From contig NZ_CP108093.1 of NCBI RefSeq assembly GCF_036188265.1, forward strand, positions 3,802,001-3,866,000: 64,000 nucleotides of DNA. The letters are read 5' to 3'. The DNA comes from Streptomyces sp. NBC_00247 (lineage in GTDB: Bacteria; Actinomycetota; Actinomycetes; Streptomycetales; Streptomycetaceae). Within the stretch, counting starts at the first letter, position 1; every line of letters starts with the position of its first letter. Positions 14,402-21,498 of the stretch are shown here, piece after piece. A program made the translations under genes and the position numbers. The notes below the pieces were generated by a model, which did not search any database, was not told the origin of the DNA, and saw only the letters and a program-made list of their open reading frames with translations.

Positions 14402-14818
14402 TCAAGCCGCCTCGGCCCGCCTCGGTGCCCCTTGCGGGCGTTCGCCCGGCAGGAGACGGAACGTCGTCTTGGCTCCGCGCTTGCTGCCCACGGTCTCAAC
14501 GTCCAGCCATCCGGCGTCAGTTAGGGCTGTCACGCCGCGTTCGGTGTAGCGGCGCAGGTTCCCCGCCCGGTCGCGTACGCCGACAGCGTCAGCGAGCGAC
14601 CGCCAAGGGATGGTCACTTCGGCCTCATCGCCACAGAGGCGCGCTAGCTGCCTCGCCACGGCCTGCCCGCTGCGCGGCACGCACAGAGCCGCGTCGGCGT
14701 ACCAGAGGGCCGCCTGACCGCCAGGGGGAGCCGTCTCGGCGGCGAGCGCGCACCCGCGCTTTCGGAGCTTCACCCGACGCCCCTCTATGGCGTCCGCGTA
14801 CCGGTCCAGGAAGGCCAC
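14402..14818 (-). CDS. Winged-helix DNA-binding protein, possible replication initiator
   Basis: 138 aa from GTG 14818, one base after the excisionase stop, so the two are coupled. The C-terminal half reads VTIPWRSLADAVGVRDR, RYTERGVTALTDAGWLDVET and KRGAKTTFRLLPG, the helix-turn-helix plus beta-hairpin of a winged helix. In Streptomyces AICEs and satellites this position (between xis and the rest) is usually held by a replication or regulatory protein. The protein is shorter than RepSA-like initiators, so a Rep role is only a suggestion. The hairpin-rich gene-free region begins directly after its stop. Confidence 0.6.
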   Translation of the reverse strand: MAFLDRYADAIEGRRVKLRKRGCALAAETAPPGGQAALWYADAALCVPRSGQAVARQLARLCGDEAEVTIPWRSLADAVGVRDRAGNLRRYTERGVTALTDAGWLDVETVGSKRGAKTTFRLLPGERPQGAPRRAEAA

Positions 14819-14819
14819 T

Positions 14820-14999
14820 TCAGCGGCTCACTTCCTGCTGATCGATCCACCGGTCAACGTCGGCCAGCCGGAAGCGCAGGTGCCCCCCGATCTTGCGGGC
14901 GGGGAGCCCCAACGCTCGGTGGTTGTTGTAGACCCAGGCCGCCGTCACACCCAGGTATACCGCCAGGTCGGCGACGCTCATCAGTCGTCCGTTCGTCAA
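14820..14999 (-). CDS. xis: AlpA/excisionase-family helix-turn-helix protein
   Basis: About 59 aa. The motif LMSVADLAVYLGVTAAWVYN, then GLPARKIGGHLRFRLADVDRWID is the MerR-like winged helix of excisionases (helix_turn_helix_17 type). I prefer TTG 14999 because GGAGGG lies six to seven bases before it; GTG 15014 would put that site inside the gene. It is divergent from the gene before the integrase and would act as recombination directionality factor, promoting excision and thereby repair of dtd. Confidence 0.8.
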   Translation of the reverse strand: MTNGRLMSVADLAVYLGVTAAWVYNNHRALGLPARKIGGHLRFRLADVDRWIDQQEVSR

Positions 15000-15053
15000 G
15001 CCTGATCCCTCCACTCATCTCGTCCGGCGATCCGCCGCCGGACTCCTTTCGAG

Positions 15054-15112
15054 TGTGGAGACGACCCCCCTGGCGAGGTCAAGTCTGGATGTGACAGGTC
15101 TGGACTGGACAC
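15054..15112. promoter_or_regulatory. Divergent promoter region with 15-bp direct repeats
   Basis: Two tandem 15-base units, GTCTGGATGTGACAG (15083-15097) and GTCTGGACTGGACAC (15098-15112), lie between xis (-) and the gene at 15156 (+); a third weaker GCCAGATGTGTCG follows. On the minus strand TTGACC (15082-15077) is a candidate -35 box for xis, but the -10 box is poor. The repeats are candidate binding sites for an element-encoded regulator. Confidence 0.4.
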
Positions 15113-15155
15113 CGCCAGATGTGTCGTGCCAATGTGCCCCTGTAAGTTGCTGCTC

Positions 15156-15734
15156 ATGGCAAAGGGACATGAGCAGCGCACCGAATCAGAGATGCGCGAA
15201 GGGACTAGCGTTCAAAAGCGAGTCGGGGCATGGATGGTGACCTTTTGGTGGCCGATCGATGCGACCACGGGGGGACCTCGGAGCGTCTATGTCGAAGCGG
15301 CAGAAGACGCGGAACCGCAGGAAATTTCCCGGGGGGTTTCTACCACGGTTCTTCGGCAAATCAACATTGCTGAGGTGGTGGCGGAAGTCGAACCGCTACT
15401 TGGTAAGCTACGCACGGCCAAAAAGTCGATCGAAGAATCGCAGAAGGTATTTTCGGACCTCCTGAAAGAGGGGATCACCGACGAATATCTGGCTGTGCTT
15501 TCCATGTATTACGTCGATAGCGTCAACATGGGAAAACGTGCACCCATTCAGGATCTGGTCATCTGGACGGGCAGGAATCAGGCGACTTTGAAGGGCCACC
15601 TCAGAGAGGCCCGAAAGCGTCAGATCCTTACCAAGGTTGAAGGCAAAGCCGGGGGGCAGCTCACCGAGAAGGCGCTAAGCCTTTTGGAGGGCTTTCAAAA
15701 TGGCCAAGGTTTTGAAGAAGTGCGACTGCCGTAG
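15156..15734 (+). CDS. Conserved protein preceding the integrase
   Basis: 192 aa if translated from ATG 15156; ATG 15192 is also possible, and neither has a strong ribosome site. Motifs: VTFWWPIDATTGGPRSVYVE, EISRGVSTTVLRQINIAEVV, then a helical part and a region resembling a winged helix (PIQDLVIWTGRNQATLKGHL, REARKRQILTKVEGKAGGQL). Proteins of this layout are commonly found directly before tyrosine integrases in Streptomyces elements. Its end overlaps the integrase start by 35 bases. A role in controlling integrase expression is inferred from position only. Confidence 0.65.
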   Translation: MAKGHEQRTESEMREGTSVQKRVGAWMVTFWWPIDATTGGPRSVYVEAAEDAEPQEISRGVSTTVLRQINIAEVVAEVEPLLGKLRTAKKSIEESQKVFSDLLKEGITDEYLAVLSMYYVDSVNMGKRAPIQDLVIWTGRNQATLKGHLREARKRQILTKVEGKAGGQLTEKALSLLEGFQNGQGFEEVRLP

Positions 15735-17001
15735 TAAGACCCGCTGCGAGCACCCGTGGACGGTTCGCTATCGGGAACCGGGTGGCAGGGCCGGTAATCA
15801 GCGTGAGAAGTCTTTTGCTCTCAAGAAGGATGCCGAAGCGTTCGGCGTGAAGGTTGAGCGAGAAAAGGACCTAGGGAGCTACGTCGACCCCAAGCACGGT
15901 AAGCGCCTGGTGACCGACGTCTTTCAGGAGTGGTCCACAGGGGGCGACCGGGAGAACGTCACCCTCGAAGGGTACGAATCCATTTACCGGATGTGCATCG
16001 AGCCCTTTTGGCGGACGAAGACGATAGGGGGCGTTCTCCCGAAAGACATTGACGCCTGGTGCGATTGGATGCGAACGGATCTCAAGTACGCCGTCTCGAC
16101 GGCGTACAACAGGTACACGGTCCTGTCGGCCATGTTCGGCTACGCGTACAACAATCGGTATATCCAGTTCAACCCGATGAAGGGTGCCAAGGGAATCTCT
16201 AGGGCGAAAGCCCAAAGGGAGTCTAAGGCTAAGATCCAGATTCCTACGATCCTGGAGATTCGAGAGATCGCGGACGCCATCCGCCCGCAATATCGGGCGC
16301 TGGTATGGGTAATGGTCGGGTGCGGTCTCCGGATCGGGGAAGCGTCCGCTCTGACCGTGGACAGTATCGATTTCGCTAACCACTCGCTTCGGGTGAACCG
16401 ACAGGTAGCCAGAGATTCCACCAAGAGGGAAGACGGCATCCCGGATGGGGCGAGCGGTCGGCTATGGGTGCGGAACCTCAAGCACAAGGGTGAGGAATTC
16501 GCGCGGACCCTGCCTCTTCCGGATTTCGTCTCAACGGAACTGCGTAGGCATCTACGGGACCATAAGCCGTGGGGAGAAGACGGCTACCTCTTTCCCAATA
16601 TCACCCGGACCAATTATCTGGACAGAAGTGCATGGTCGCGGGTGATCCTTGGTGAGGCTGTCGCTGAAGCCGGTATCAGCCGGACGGTCCGTGGCCACTG
16701 GTTCCGGCACTACTTCGCGTCCGTCTGCCTGGCTGCTGGTGTCCCCATCACGGATCTCGCCAACTGGCTCGGGCACTCGTCCCCGCAGATCGTGTTGGAC
16801 ACGTACGCACACCTGATGCCCGATGCGCCGGACCGCACCAGGACGGCCATGGACGCGGCACTAGGCGGGGCCGATGGCGGAACCTTGGTGGTGGACCTCC
16901 GAACGGGTGACGTGCTGACCGGTGCTGATGCGGTGCTGACTTTCCCCGCACATCGGCACTCCGTTGCAGGTGGGAGGCGCGTAGTCGCTAGTAGAGGGTG
17001 A
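15700..17001 (+). CDS. int: Tyrosine site-specific integrase
   Basis: 433 aa. An N-terminal arm-binding region (KSFALKKDAEAFGVKVEREK, about 25-60) and a core-binding SAM-like domain (about 68-165) precede the catalytic domain. Catalytic residues are all visible: Arg211 (CGLRIGEA), Lys around 261-263, His333 and Arg336 (HWFRHYFAS), His359 (WLGHSS) and the nucleophile Tyr369 (LDTYAHL). It would integrate the element into dtd. The stop TGA (16999-17001) uses two bases of the attR core and one chromosomal base. In the excised circle the frame runs on for ten codons to TAG 8451-8453, giving a different C-terminus. Confidence 0.93.
   Translation: MAKVLKKCDCRSKTRCEHPWTVRYREPGGRAGNQREKSFALKKDAEAFGVKVEREKDLGSYVDPKHGKRLVTDVFQEWSTGGDRENVTLEGYESIYRMCIEPFWRTKTIGGVLPKDIDAWCDWMRTDLKYAVSTAYNRYTVLSAMFGYAYNNRYIQFNPMKGAKGISRAKAQRESKAKIQIPTILEIREIADAIRPQYRALVWVMVGCGLRIGEASALTVDSIDFANHSLRVNRQVARDSTKREDGIPDGASGRLWVRNLKHKGEEFARTLPLPDFVSTELRRHLRDHKPWGEDGYLFPNITRTNYLDRSAWSRVILGEAVAEAGISRTVRGHWFRHYFASVCLAAGVPITDLANWLGHSSPQIVLDTYAHLMPDAPDRTRTAMDAALGGADGGTLVVDLRTGDVLTGADAVLTFPAHRHSVAGGRRVVASRG
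16912..16940 (+). repeat. Right candidate integrase arm sites (GTGCTGA(C/T) x3)
   Basis: GTGCTGAC (16912-16919), GTGCTGAT (16922-16929) and GTGCTGAC (16933-16940) lie 10-11 bases apart inside the integrase 3' end, 51-79 bases before the core. They match the two copies at 8555-8573 on the other side of the core in the circular form. Confidence 0.4.
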
Positions 17002-17248
17002 ACTGCGAGATGACCAGAAGCGGTGCGTTCACGTCGGAACAGGACTTCTCGCCCTCCAGGACGCGCATCGACCAGAGCTTCCGGGCGAGCTGGGCCGCCT
17101 TCTCCGGGGTGTCGTCGTGGGTCACTCCGACCAGCACGCACAGGCCCTCGCCCATGATCTCGCCGACGACTCCGGTCTCCGGGGCGGCTTCGGTGCCCTC
17201 GGACACGGAGACGCTCGCGCCATCCACTCTCTGTACCACTGCACGCAT
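16988..17248 (-). pseudogene. dtd: dtd (D-aminoacyl-tRNA deacylase), 5' part truncated at codon 86
   Basis: ATG 17248 begins MRAVVQRVDGASVSV and the frame runs to LLVISQFTLY, then a TAG supplied by the element. D-aminoacyl-tRNA deacylase hydrolyses D-Tyr and other D-aminoacyl-tRNAs and glycyl-tRNA-Ala. SQFT carries the catalytic Thr region. The missing part, with the Gly-cisPro motif and the GDARKGRRPTW stretch, lies at 8221-8422. A protein cut at this point cannot form the dimeric active site, so the gene is inactive while the element is integrated unless another deacylase exists elsewhere in the genome. Confidence 0.92.
16991..17000. other. attR core repeat
   Basis: GTAGAGGGTG, identical to attL. 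On the minus strand the dtd codons SQFTLY are followed here by TAG from the element, ending the truncated reading frame. Confidence 0.85.
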
Positions 17249-17363
17249 ACAGACCAACCTATCTTGGGCTGAACGGGTACAGAACCCCGGCGTCGGCCCC
17301 GGGCGGGGTGGCACGATGCACGATGTCGGTGTGCCGACGCACCGGCCGAGGGGACGGAAGAGT

Positions 17364-18062
17364 ATGAGTACCTATGGAACGGGACAATCTCCCGGTGCCG
17401 TACCGACGAAGCCCGCCGCCATGCGGCCGCCCGTGCAGCGGAGCGTACCGGGACCGGAGGGCGGTCCCGGGGCAGGGGCCGCCGTCGCTCCCGGACGCAC
17501 GGCACTTCCTGCCGCTTCGGCCGGTTCCGTACCCGAACAGGGCGCCGCGCACCCGGTTTCCGAGGGGCTCGGAGCGGTCCGCCCGCAGGCCGGGTTCGGC
17601 GGGCTCCGGCTCCCGGCGCTGCGGACGATGCGCCGGGACGCCCAGCGGGACGAGGCCGATCTCAGCTACGTACGCCGGCTGGTCCAGGGCCGCATCGACA
17701 TCCTGCGGGCGGAGCTGGCGCGCCGGCAGGCCCCGGAGTCCCCGGTGGTGGACCGGCTTCCGGAGATCCTCGCGGACGCCCCGTCGCTGCACCGCACCTC
17801 CGCCCGGCACGTCACGCTCCGCACGCCGCGCGGCGACGAGTACGCCAGGCTGGCCGCGGAGACGTTCGCCGAGGTGGAGCTGTCCGACCTGGAAGCCCGT
17901 ACGGACGAAGAGCTGCACGCCGCGATGGGCAGGCTCGTCGGCTGTGAGAAGCAGGTCTCGCGCCGCCGCCACCAGCTCCAGCGCACGGCGGACGAATGCG
18001 GCGCGGAGATCGCCCGCAGGTACCGTGACGGGGAAGCACAAGTAGACGATCTGCTCGCCTGA
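17364..18062 (+). CDS. rsiG: RsiG, c-di-GMP-dependent anti-sigma factor of WhiG
   Basis: 232 aa from ATG 17364 (GGAAG just upstream). The first ~85 residues are Pro/Ala/Gly-rich. The C-terminal part is a two-helix antiparallel coiled coil carrying two exact copies of the RsiG c-di-GMP motif E(X)3S(X)2R(X)3Q(X)3D: EADLSYVRRLVQGRID and EKQVSRRRHQLQRTAD. In S. venezuelae, RsiG bound to c-di-GMP sequesters the sporulation sigma factor WhiG. The gene stands next to dtd, and its promoter region is intact despite the insertion in dtd. Confidence 0.9.
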   Translation: MSTYGTGQSPGAVPTKPAAMRPPVQRSVPGPEGGPGAGAAVAPGRTALPAASAGSVPEQGAAHPVSEGLGAVRPQAGFGGLRLPALRTMRRDAQRDEADLSYVRRLVQGRIDILRAELARRQAPESPVVDRLPEILADAPSLHRTSARHVTLRTPRGDEYARLAAETFAEVELSDLEARTDEELHAAMGRLVGCEKQVSRRRHQLQRTADECGAEIARRYRDGEAQVDDLLA

Positions 18063-18068
18063 GGCGAC

Positions 18069-18099
18069 CCTTCCGGGAGCGGGTCCAGCTCCCGGAAGG
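18069..18099 (+). terminator. Hairpin ending rsiG and holding the ribosome site of the next gene
   Basis: CCTTCCGGGAGC (18069-18080) pairs perfectly with GCTCCCGGAAGG (18088-18099) around GGGTCCA. GGAAGG of the 3' arm is the Shine-Dalgarno of the asparaginase gene (ATG 18105). The stem may both terminate rsiG and hide the ribosome site in read-through transcripts. Confidence 0.55.
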
Positions 18100-18104
18100 C
18101 CCTC

Positions 18105-19094
18105 ATGACCAGCAATGACGCCCTCGCCTCCCCCTCCGGCCCCGGTACCCCGGCGGTAAGCCCGGTCCTCGCGGAGGTAGTGCGGTCCGGGTTCCTGGAG
18201 GGCCGGCACCGGGGCTCGCTGGTGCTGCTGGCGGCCGACGGCAGCGTGGAGTTCGCGCTCGGCGATCCGGCGGCGCCCGTCTTCCCCCGCTCGTCGAACA
18301 AGCCGATGCAGGCGGCCGCGATCCTGCGGGCCGGTCTCGACCTGTCGGGCGAGCGGCTGGCCCTCGCCGCCGCGAGCCACTCCGGGGAGGACTTCCACCT
18401 CGCGCTCGTCGCCACGATGCTGGCCGAGCACGGGCTGAGTCCGGCCGACCTGCAGACCCCGCCGGATCTGCCGCTGGACCCGGTGGAAGCCGAGGCGTAC
18501 CTCGCGTCCGGGCGGCTCCGGGAGCGGATCACCATGAACTGTTCGGGCAAGCACGCGGCGATGCTCGCCGTCTGCGTACTCAACGGCTGGGACACCGCGA
18601 CCTACCTCGACCCGGCGCACCCGCTCCAGCGCCTGGTGCACCGGGTGGTCGAGGACGCGGCGGGCGAACCGGTCGCCTCGGTCGGTACGGACGGCTGCGG
18701 CGCCCCGCTGATGGCGATCGGACTGACCGGGCTCGCGCGGGCGTTCCGCTCCTTCGTCCTGGCGGAGCCCGGGACGGCGGAGCGGCGGGTCGCGGACGCG
18801 ATGCGCGCCCACCCGGAGTACGTGGCGGGCACCCGGCGGCCGGACACCTGGCTGATGCGCGAGCTGCCGGGGACCCTGTCGAAGATGGGTGCCGAGGCCG
18901 TGCAGGCGCTGGCGCTGGCGGACGGTCGCGCGCTGGCCTTCAAGGTCGAGGACGGCTCCACCCGGGCGCTCGGCCCGGTACTGGCCCGCGCCCTCGAACT
19001 CCTCGGGGTGGACGCCCCGGTCGTGGCCCGGGTCGGCCGGGCGCCGCTGATGGGCGGCGCTGCGGAGGTCGGCGAGGTCCGGGCGGCGTTCTGA
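18105..19094 (+). CDS. Asparaginase, Rhizobium etli (ReAV)/class 3 type
   Basis: 329 aa. FPRSSNKPMQAAAILRAG contains the SxxK motif, and NCSGKHAAMLAVC contains the second Ser-Lys pair and the conserved Cys of this serine-hydrolase-like asparaginase family; DGCGAPLMAIGL and GTLSKMGAE also match. The enzyme hydrolyses L-asparagine to aspartate and ammonia. It is unrelated to the E. coli type I/II enzymes. No signal peptide, so cytoplasmic. The ribosome site lies in the hairpin at 18069-18099. The reaction is inferred from the family. Confidence 0.82.
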   Translation: MTSNDALASPSGPGTPAVSPVLAEVVRSGFLEGRHRGSLVLLAADGSVEFALGDPAAPVFPRSSNKPMQAAAILRAGLDLSGERLALAAASHSGEDFHLALVATMLAEHGLSPADLQTPPDLPLDPVEAEAYLASGRLRERITMNCSGKHAAMLAVCVLNGWDTATYLDPAHPLQRLVHRVVEDAAGEPVASVGTDGCGAPLMAIGLTGLARAFRSFVLAEPGTAERRVADAMRAHPEYVAGTRRPDTWLMRELPGTLSKMGAEAVQALALADGRALAFKVEDGSTRALGPVLARALELLGVDAPVVARVGRAPLMGGAAEVGEVRAAF

Positions 19095-19182
19095 CGGTTG
19101 CGGGGTGGCCGGGGGCGCGGCTGAGGAAACGATTCCTCGCGCGTCTCCGGCCGGCCTTGATCGGTCGCGGTCCGTCCTCCGG

Positions 19183-19548
19183 TCAGTCGCGGGTGACGGA
19201 CTGTTCGACGAGCGCGACGGTGGCCCGGGGGTCCGCCACCTCGATGACCAGGCGGTCGTAGGTCTCGGCGTCGGCGAGTTCGATGACGACCGCTTTGTTC
19301 GGGTTCTTCACGTCCCAGAAGAGACGTTCGCCGTGCCGGAGGAACCGGCCGGCGGTGATGACACCGGGGAGGTAGGTGCCGCCGACCCGGATGCCCTTCG
19401 GCTCGCGGGCGATGCCGGGGTCGTGGGTGGCGCCGCGCACGTGGGCGAGGGGGATCTCCAGGCGGCTCTTGAGGCTCCAGAGCTTGTCGAGCCCCTCGAT
19501 TTCGGCGATCAGCAGGCCACGTTCGCGGTCGATGGAGATCAGGGCCAT
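19183..19548 (-). CDS. Hypothetical protein (PH-domain-like small protein)
   Basis: 121 aa from ATG 19548, with AAGGAGCACTGAAC upstream. Mostly beta-strand in pattern: LIAEIEGLDKLWSLKSRLEI, HVRGATHDPG, GTYLPGVITAGRFLRHGERL, WDVKNPNKAVVIEL. Proteins of this type in Streptomyces are annotated as hypothetical; the strand order and the KNPNKAVVIEL segment recall a bacterial pleckstrin-like fold. It is two bases behind the TetR gene and surely co-transcribed with it, so it may be under TetR control. Function unknown. Confidence 0.75.
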   Translation of the reverse strand: MALISIDRERGLLIAEIEGLDKLWSLKSRLEIPLAHVRGATHDPGIAREPKGIRVGGTYLPGVITAGRFLRHGERLFWDVKNPNKAVVIELADAETYDRLVIEVADPRATVALVEQSVTRD

Positions 19549-19550
19549 GT

Positions 19551-20057
19551 TCAGTGCTCCTTGGGGGCGGCGGGCTGGGCGCCGGCTGTGACGGGCCGGG
19601 CGCGCAGGCGCAGCCGGGCGCCGAGGACGGTGGAAGCGGTGTGCGGGGCGTCCGCGCCGTGGGAGGGGCGCAGGGCCTCCTCCAGTGCGGCGATGCCTTC
19701 GGCGACCAGGGCTGCGACCTCGGGGTCGTGCGGGGCGCGTTCGGCGGCGGCGAGGAGCAGGAGTCCGGCGGCGGGGCCGTTGTCGAACGAGGCGATCGCC
19801 GTCGACAGTGCCCGCGCGGGGTCCGTGAGGGTGGCGAGGGCCGTGGTGGCCGGGTGGATCTCGTGGTCGAGGTGGTTGCGCAGTGCGGTCAGATGCAGGC
19901 TCCGCTTGGAGCCGAAGGCCTTGTAGAGGCTGCCTCGGTGGATGCCGGTGGCCATGACCAGGTCGTCGACCGAGGTGCCCTCGAATCCGTTGGCGGCGAA
20001 GAGGGCTGCCGCCGTGGTGACGGCCTGATCGGTGTCGAAGGCGCGGGGTCGTCCCAT
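19551..20057 (-). CDS. TetR-family regulator
   Basis: 168 aa from ATG 20057 (MGRPRAFDTDQAVTTAAALF). The helix-turn-helix is clear: NGFEGTSVDDLVMATGIHRG followed by SLYKAFGSKRSLHL. The ligand-binding domain is short and Ala/Leu-rich. The upstream frame to 20093 would run through the operator-like sequence and is rejected. It lies divergently opposite the Eis-like acetyltransferase and in operon with the 121-aa protein, which are the likely targets together with its own gene. Confidence 0.85.
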   Translation of the reverse strand: MGRPRAFDTDQAVTTAAALFAANGFEGTSVDDLVMATGIHRGSLYKAFGSKRSLHLTALRNHLDHEIHPATTALATLTDPARALSTAIASFDNGPAAGLLLLAAAERAPHDPEVAALVAEGIAALEEALRPSHGADAPHTASTVLGARLRLRARPVTAGAQPAAPKEH

Positions 20058-20077
20058 GGGCAGGAGCGTACGAGTAA

Positions 20078-20106
20078 GAGAACGATCGGTCAAGAACGGG
20101 CGTTCT
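20078..20106. promoter_or_regulatory. Operator-like inverted repeats upstream of the TetR gene
   Basis: GAGAACG (20078-20084) and CGTTCTC (20101-20107) are inverted copies, and AGAACG-GG-CGTTCT (20093-20106) forms a compact second pair. The site lies 20-50 bases before the TetR start codon, where an autoregulatory operator is expected. Confidence 0.4.
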
Positions 20107-20223
20107 CCAACGTGGGGGATCCGGCCGAAGGGTGCCGTACGAGGACTCCGTGCGGTGCGGACGCGGCGCCGGTGGCGGGGAAATGCGGGCGACAGGGTGG
20201 GGTGGGCGGCCTAGCGTGGCGGA

Positions 20224-21480
20224 ATGGGCCTGGACATACGTGTGATCACCGCGACCGAATTTCCCGCCTGGCTGCTCGCCGTCCGCAGGGGGTTCCTGGA
20301 GGCGTCGGCGAAGGGCCTCCAGGAGGATGCCGCGGCACGGCTGGCGCGCACCGACCTCTCCCGGGTGCGGGGCGCCTTCGACGGGGAGCGGTGCGTGGCG
20401 ACCTTCCGCTCGTTCGCCCAGGAGCTGACGGTGCCCGGCGGCGCGCGGGTCGCGGTGGACGCGATCAGCGGGGTGACGGTCGCGCCGACGCACCGCAGGC
20501 GGGGCCTGCTCAGCCGGATGATGGCCGCCGACCTCGCGGAGGCGAAGGAGCGTGGCGAGGTCGCCGCCACCCTGATCGCGGCCGAGTACCCGATCTACGG
20601 GCGTTTCGGCTTCGGCCCGTCCACCTCGCTCACCGAGTGGGAGGTGGACCTCCTCCGCTCGGGCCTGGACCGCGGTGACCCGCTCGCCGGTGGCGCACCG
20701 GACGGCGGCCGGGTCGAATTCGTGGATGCCGAGGACGTGACGAAGCTGGGCCCGGAGATCCATGCCGGGCTGGCCGCCCGGCAGCACGGTGTGGTCGACC
20801 GCCCGGCCTCCTGGTGGGGCCTGCACACCGGTGTCGGCGTGCAGGCGGTGGACAAGTGGACCGAGCCCTTCTACGCCCTCTACCGCTCCGCTTCCGGTGA
20901 GCCCGAGGGCCTGGTGACGTACCGCACCAAGGACGACTGGAGCGACGGCAAGCAGCCGCGCGACACCGTGATCGTGAGTCAGCTGATCGCGACGACCCCG
21001 GCGGCCGAGCGGGCCCTCTGGCGCTTCGTGTGCTCCATCGACTGGGTCACCACGGTCCGCTCCGGTTACCGCGCCCCGGACGACCTGCTTCCGCTGCTGT
21101 TGCCCGACCCGCGCGCGGCCCGGGTGGTCACGCACACGGACTGGCTGTGGACGCGGGTGCTCGACACCGCCCGCCTGCTCGCGGCCCGTACCTACGCGCG
21201 GGACGCCACGCTCGTCCTCGACGTCCGCGACGACGCCGGTCTCGCGGGCGGCGTCTTCCGGCTGGACGCCTCCCCGCACGGCGCGGTGTGCGCGCCCGAC
21301 ACCCGGAGCCCTGATCTGACGCTGGACGTCCGGGACTTGTCCGCGGTGCAGCTCGGCGACGAGTCGGTCCAGCGGCTGGTGGCCCTGGGCCGGATCGACG
21401 AGAACCGCCCGGGGGCCGCGGCGCTGGCGGACGGTGCTTTCCGCACCGCCCGCCGGCCGTGGTGCCCGGACGTGTTCTGA
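20224..21480 (+). CDS. Eis-family GNAT N-acetyltransferase
   Basis: 418 aa, the size of Eis proteins. The N-terminal GNAT domain has the acetyl-CoA loop in VTVAPTHRRRGLLSRMM (V-x-x-x-x-RxxG), followed by AEYPIYGRFGFGP, typical of Eis. A second GNAT-like domain and a C-terminal SCP2-like domain (VLDVRDDAGLAGGVFRLDAS ... LTLDVRDLSAVQLG ... FRTARRPWCPDVF) follow; the C-terminal carboxylate is the catalytic acid in Eis. Mycobacterial Eis acetylates aminoglycosides; the substrate here is unknown. Divergent from the TetR gene. Confidence 0.85.
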   Translation: MGLDIRVITATEFPAWLLAVRRGFLEASAKGLQEDAAARLARTDLSRVRGAFDGERCVATFRSFAQELTVPGGARVAVDAISGVTVAPTHRRRGLLSRMMAADLAEAKERGEVAATLIAAEYPIYGRFGFGPSTSLTEWEVDLLRSGLDRGDPLAGGAPDGGRVEFVDAEDVTKLGPEIHAGLAARQHGVVDRPASWWGLHTGVGVQAVDKWTEPFYALYRSASGEPEGLVTYRTKDDWSDGKQPRDTVIVSQLIATTPAAERALWRFVCSIDWVTTVRSGYRAPDDLLPLLLPDPRAARVVTHTDWLWTRVLDTARLLAARTYARDATLVLDVRDDAGLAGGVFRLDASPHGAVCAPDTRSPDLTLDVRDLSAVQLGDESVQRLVALGRIDENRPGAAALADGAFRTARRPWCPDVF

Positions 21481-21498
21481 GCGGGTGGCCGCCGAGGC

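Larger units (their letters stand above)
8413..17000. mobile_element. 8.58-kb integrative element in dtd: candidate capsid-encoding phage satellite
   Basis: Bounded by the direct repeat GTAGAGGGTG (8413-8422 and 16991-17000). It encodes a tyrosine integrase at the right end, an AlpA-like excisionase, a winged-helix protein, a zinc-finger protein, an HK97-fold major capsid protein (these four on the minus strand), an XRE/DUF5753 regulator with a DUF6879 partner, four or more small proteins and a degenerate NUDIX protein. The G+C content looks lower than in the flanks. There are no conjugation (FtsK/TraB) genes as in pSAM2-type elements and no portal, terminase, protease, tail or lysis genes. 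That combination suggests a satellite that relies on a helper phage, with a reduced prophage as the main alternative. Confidence 0.85.
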
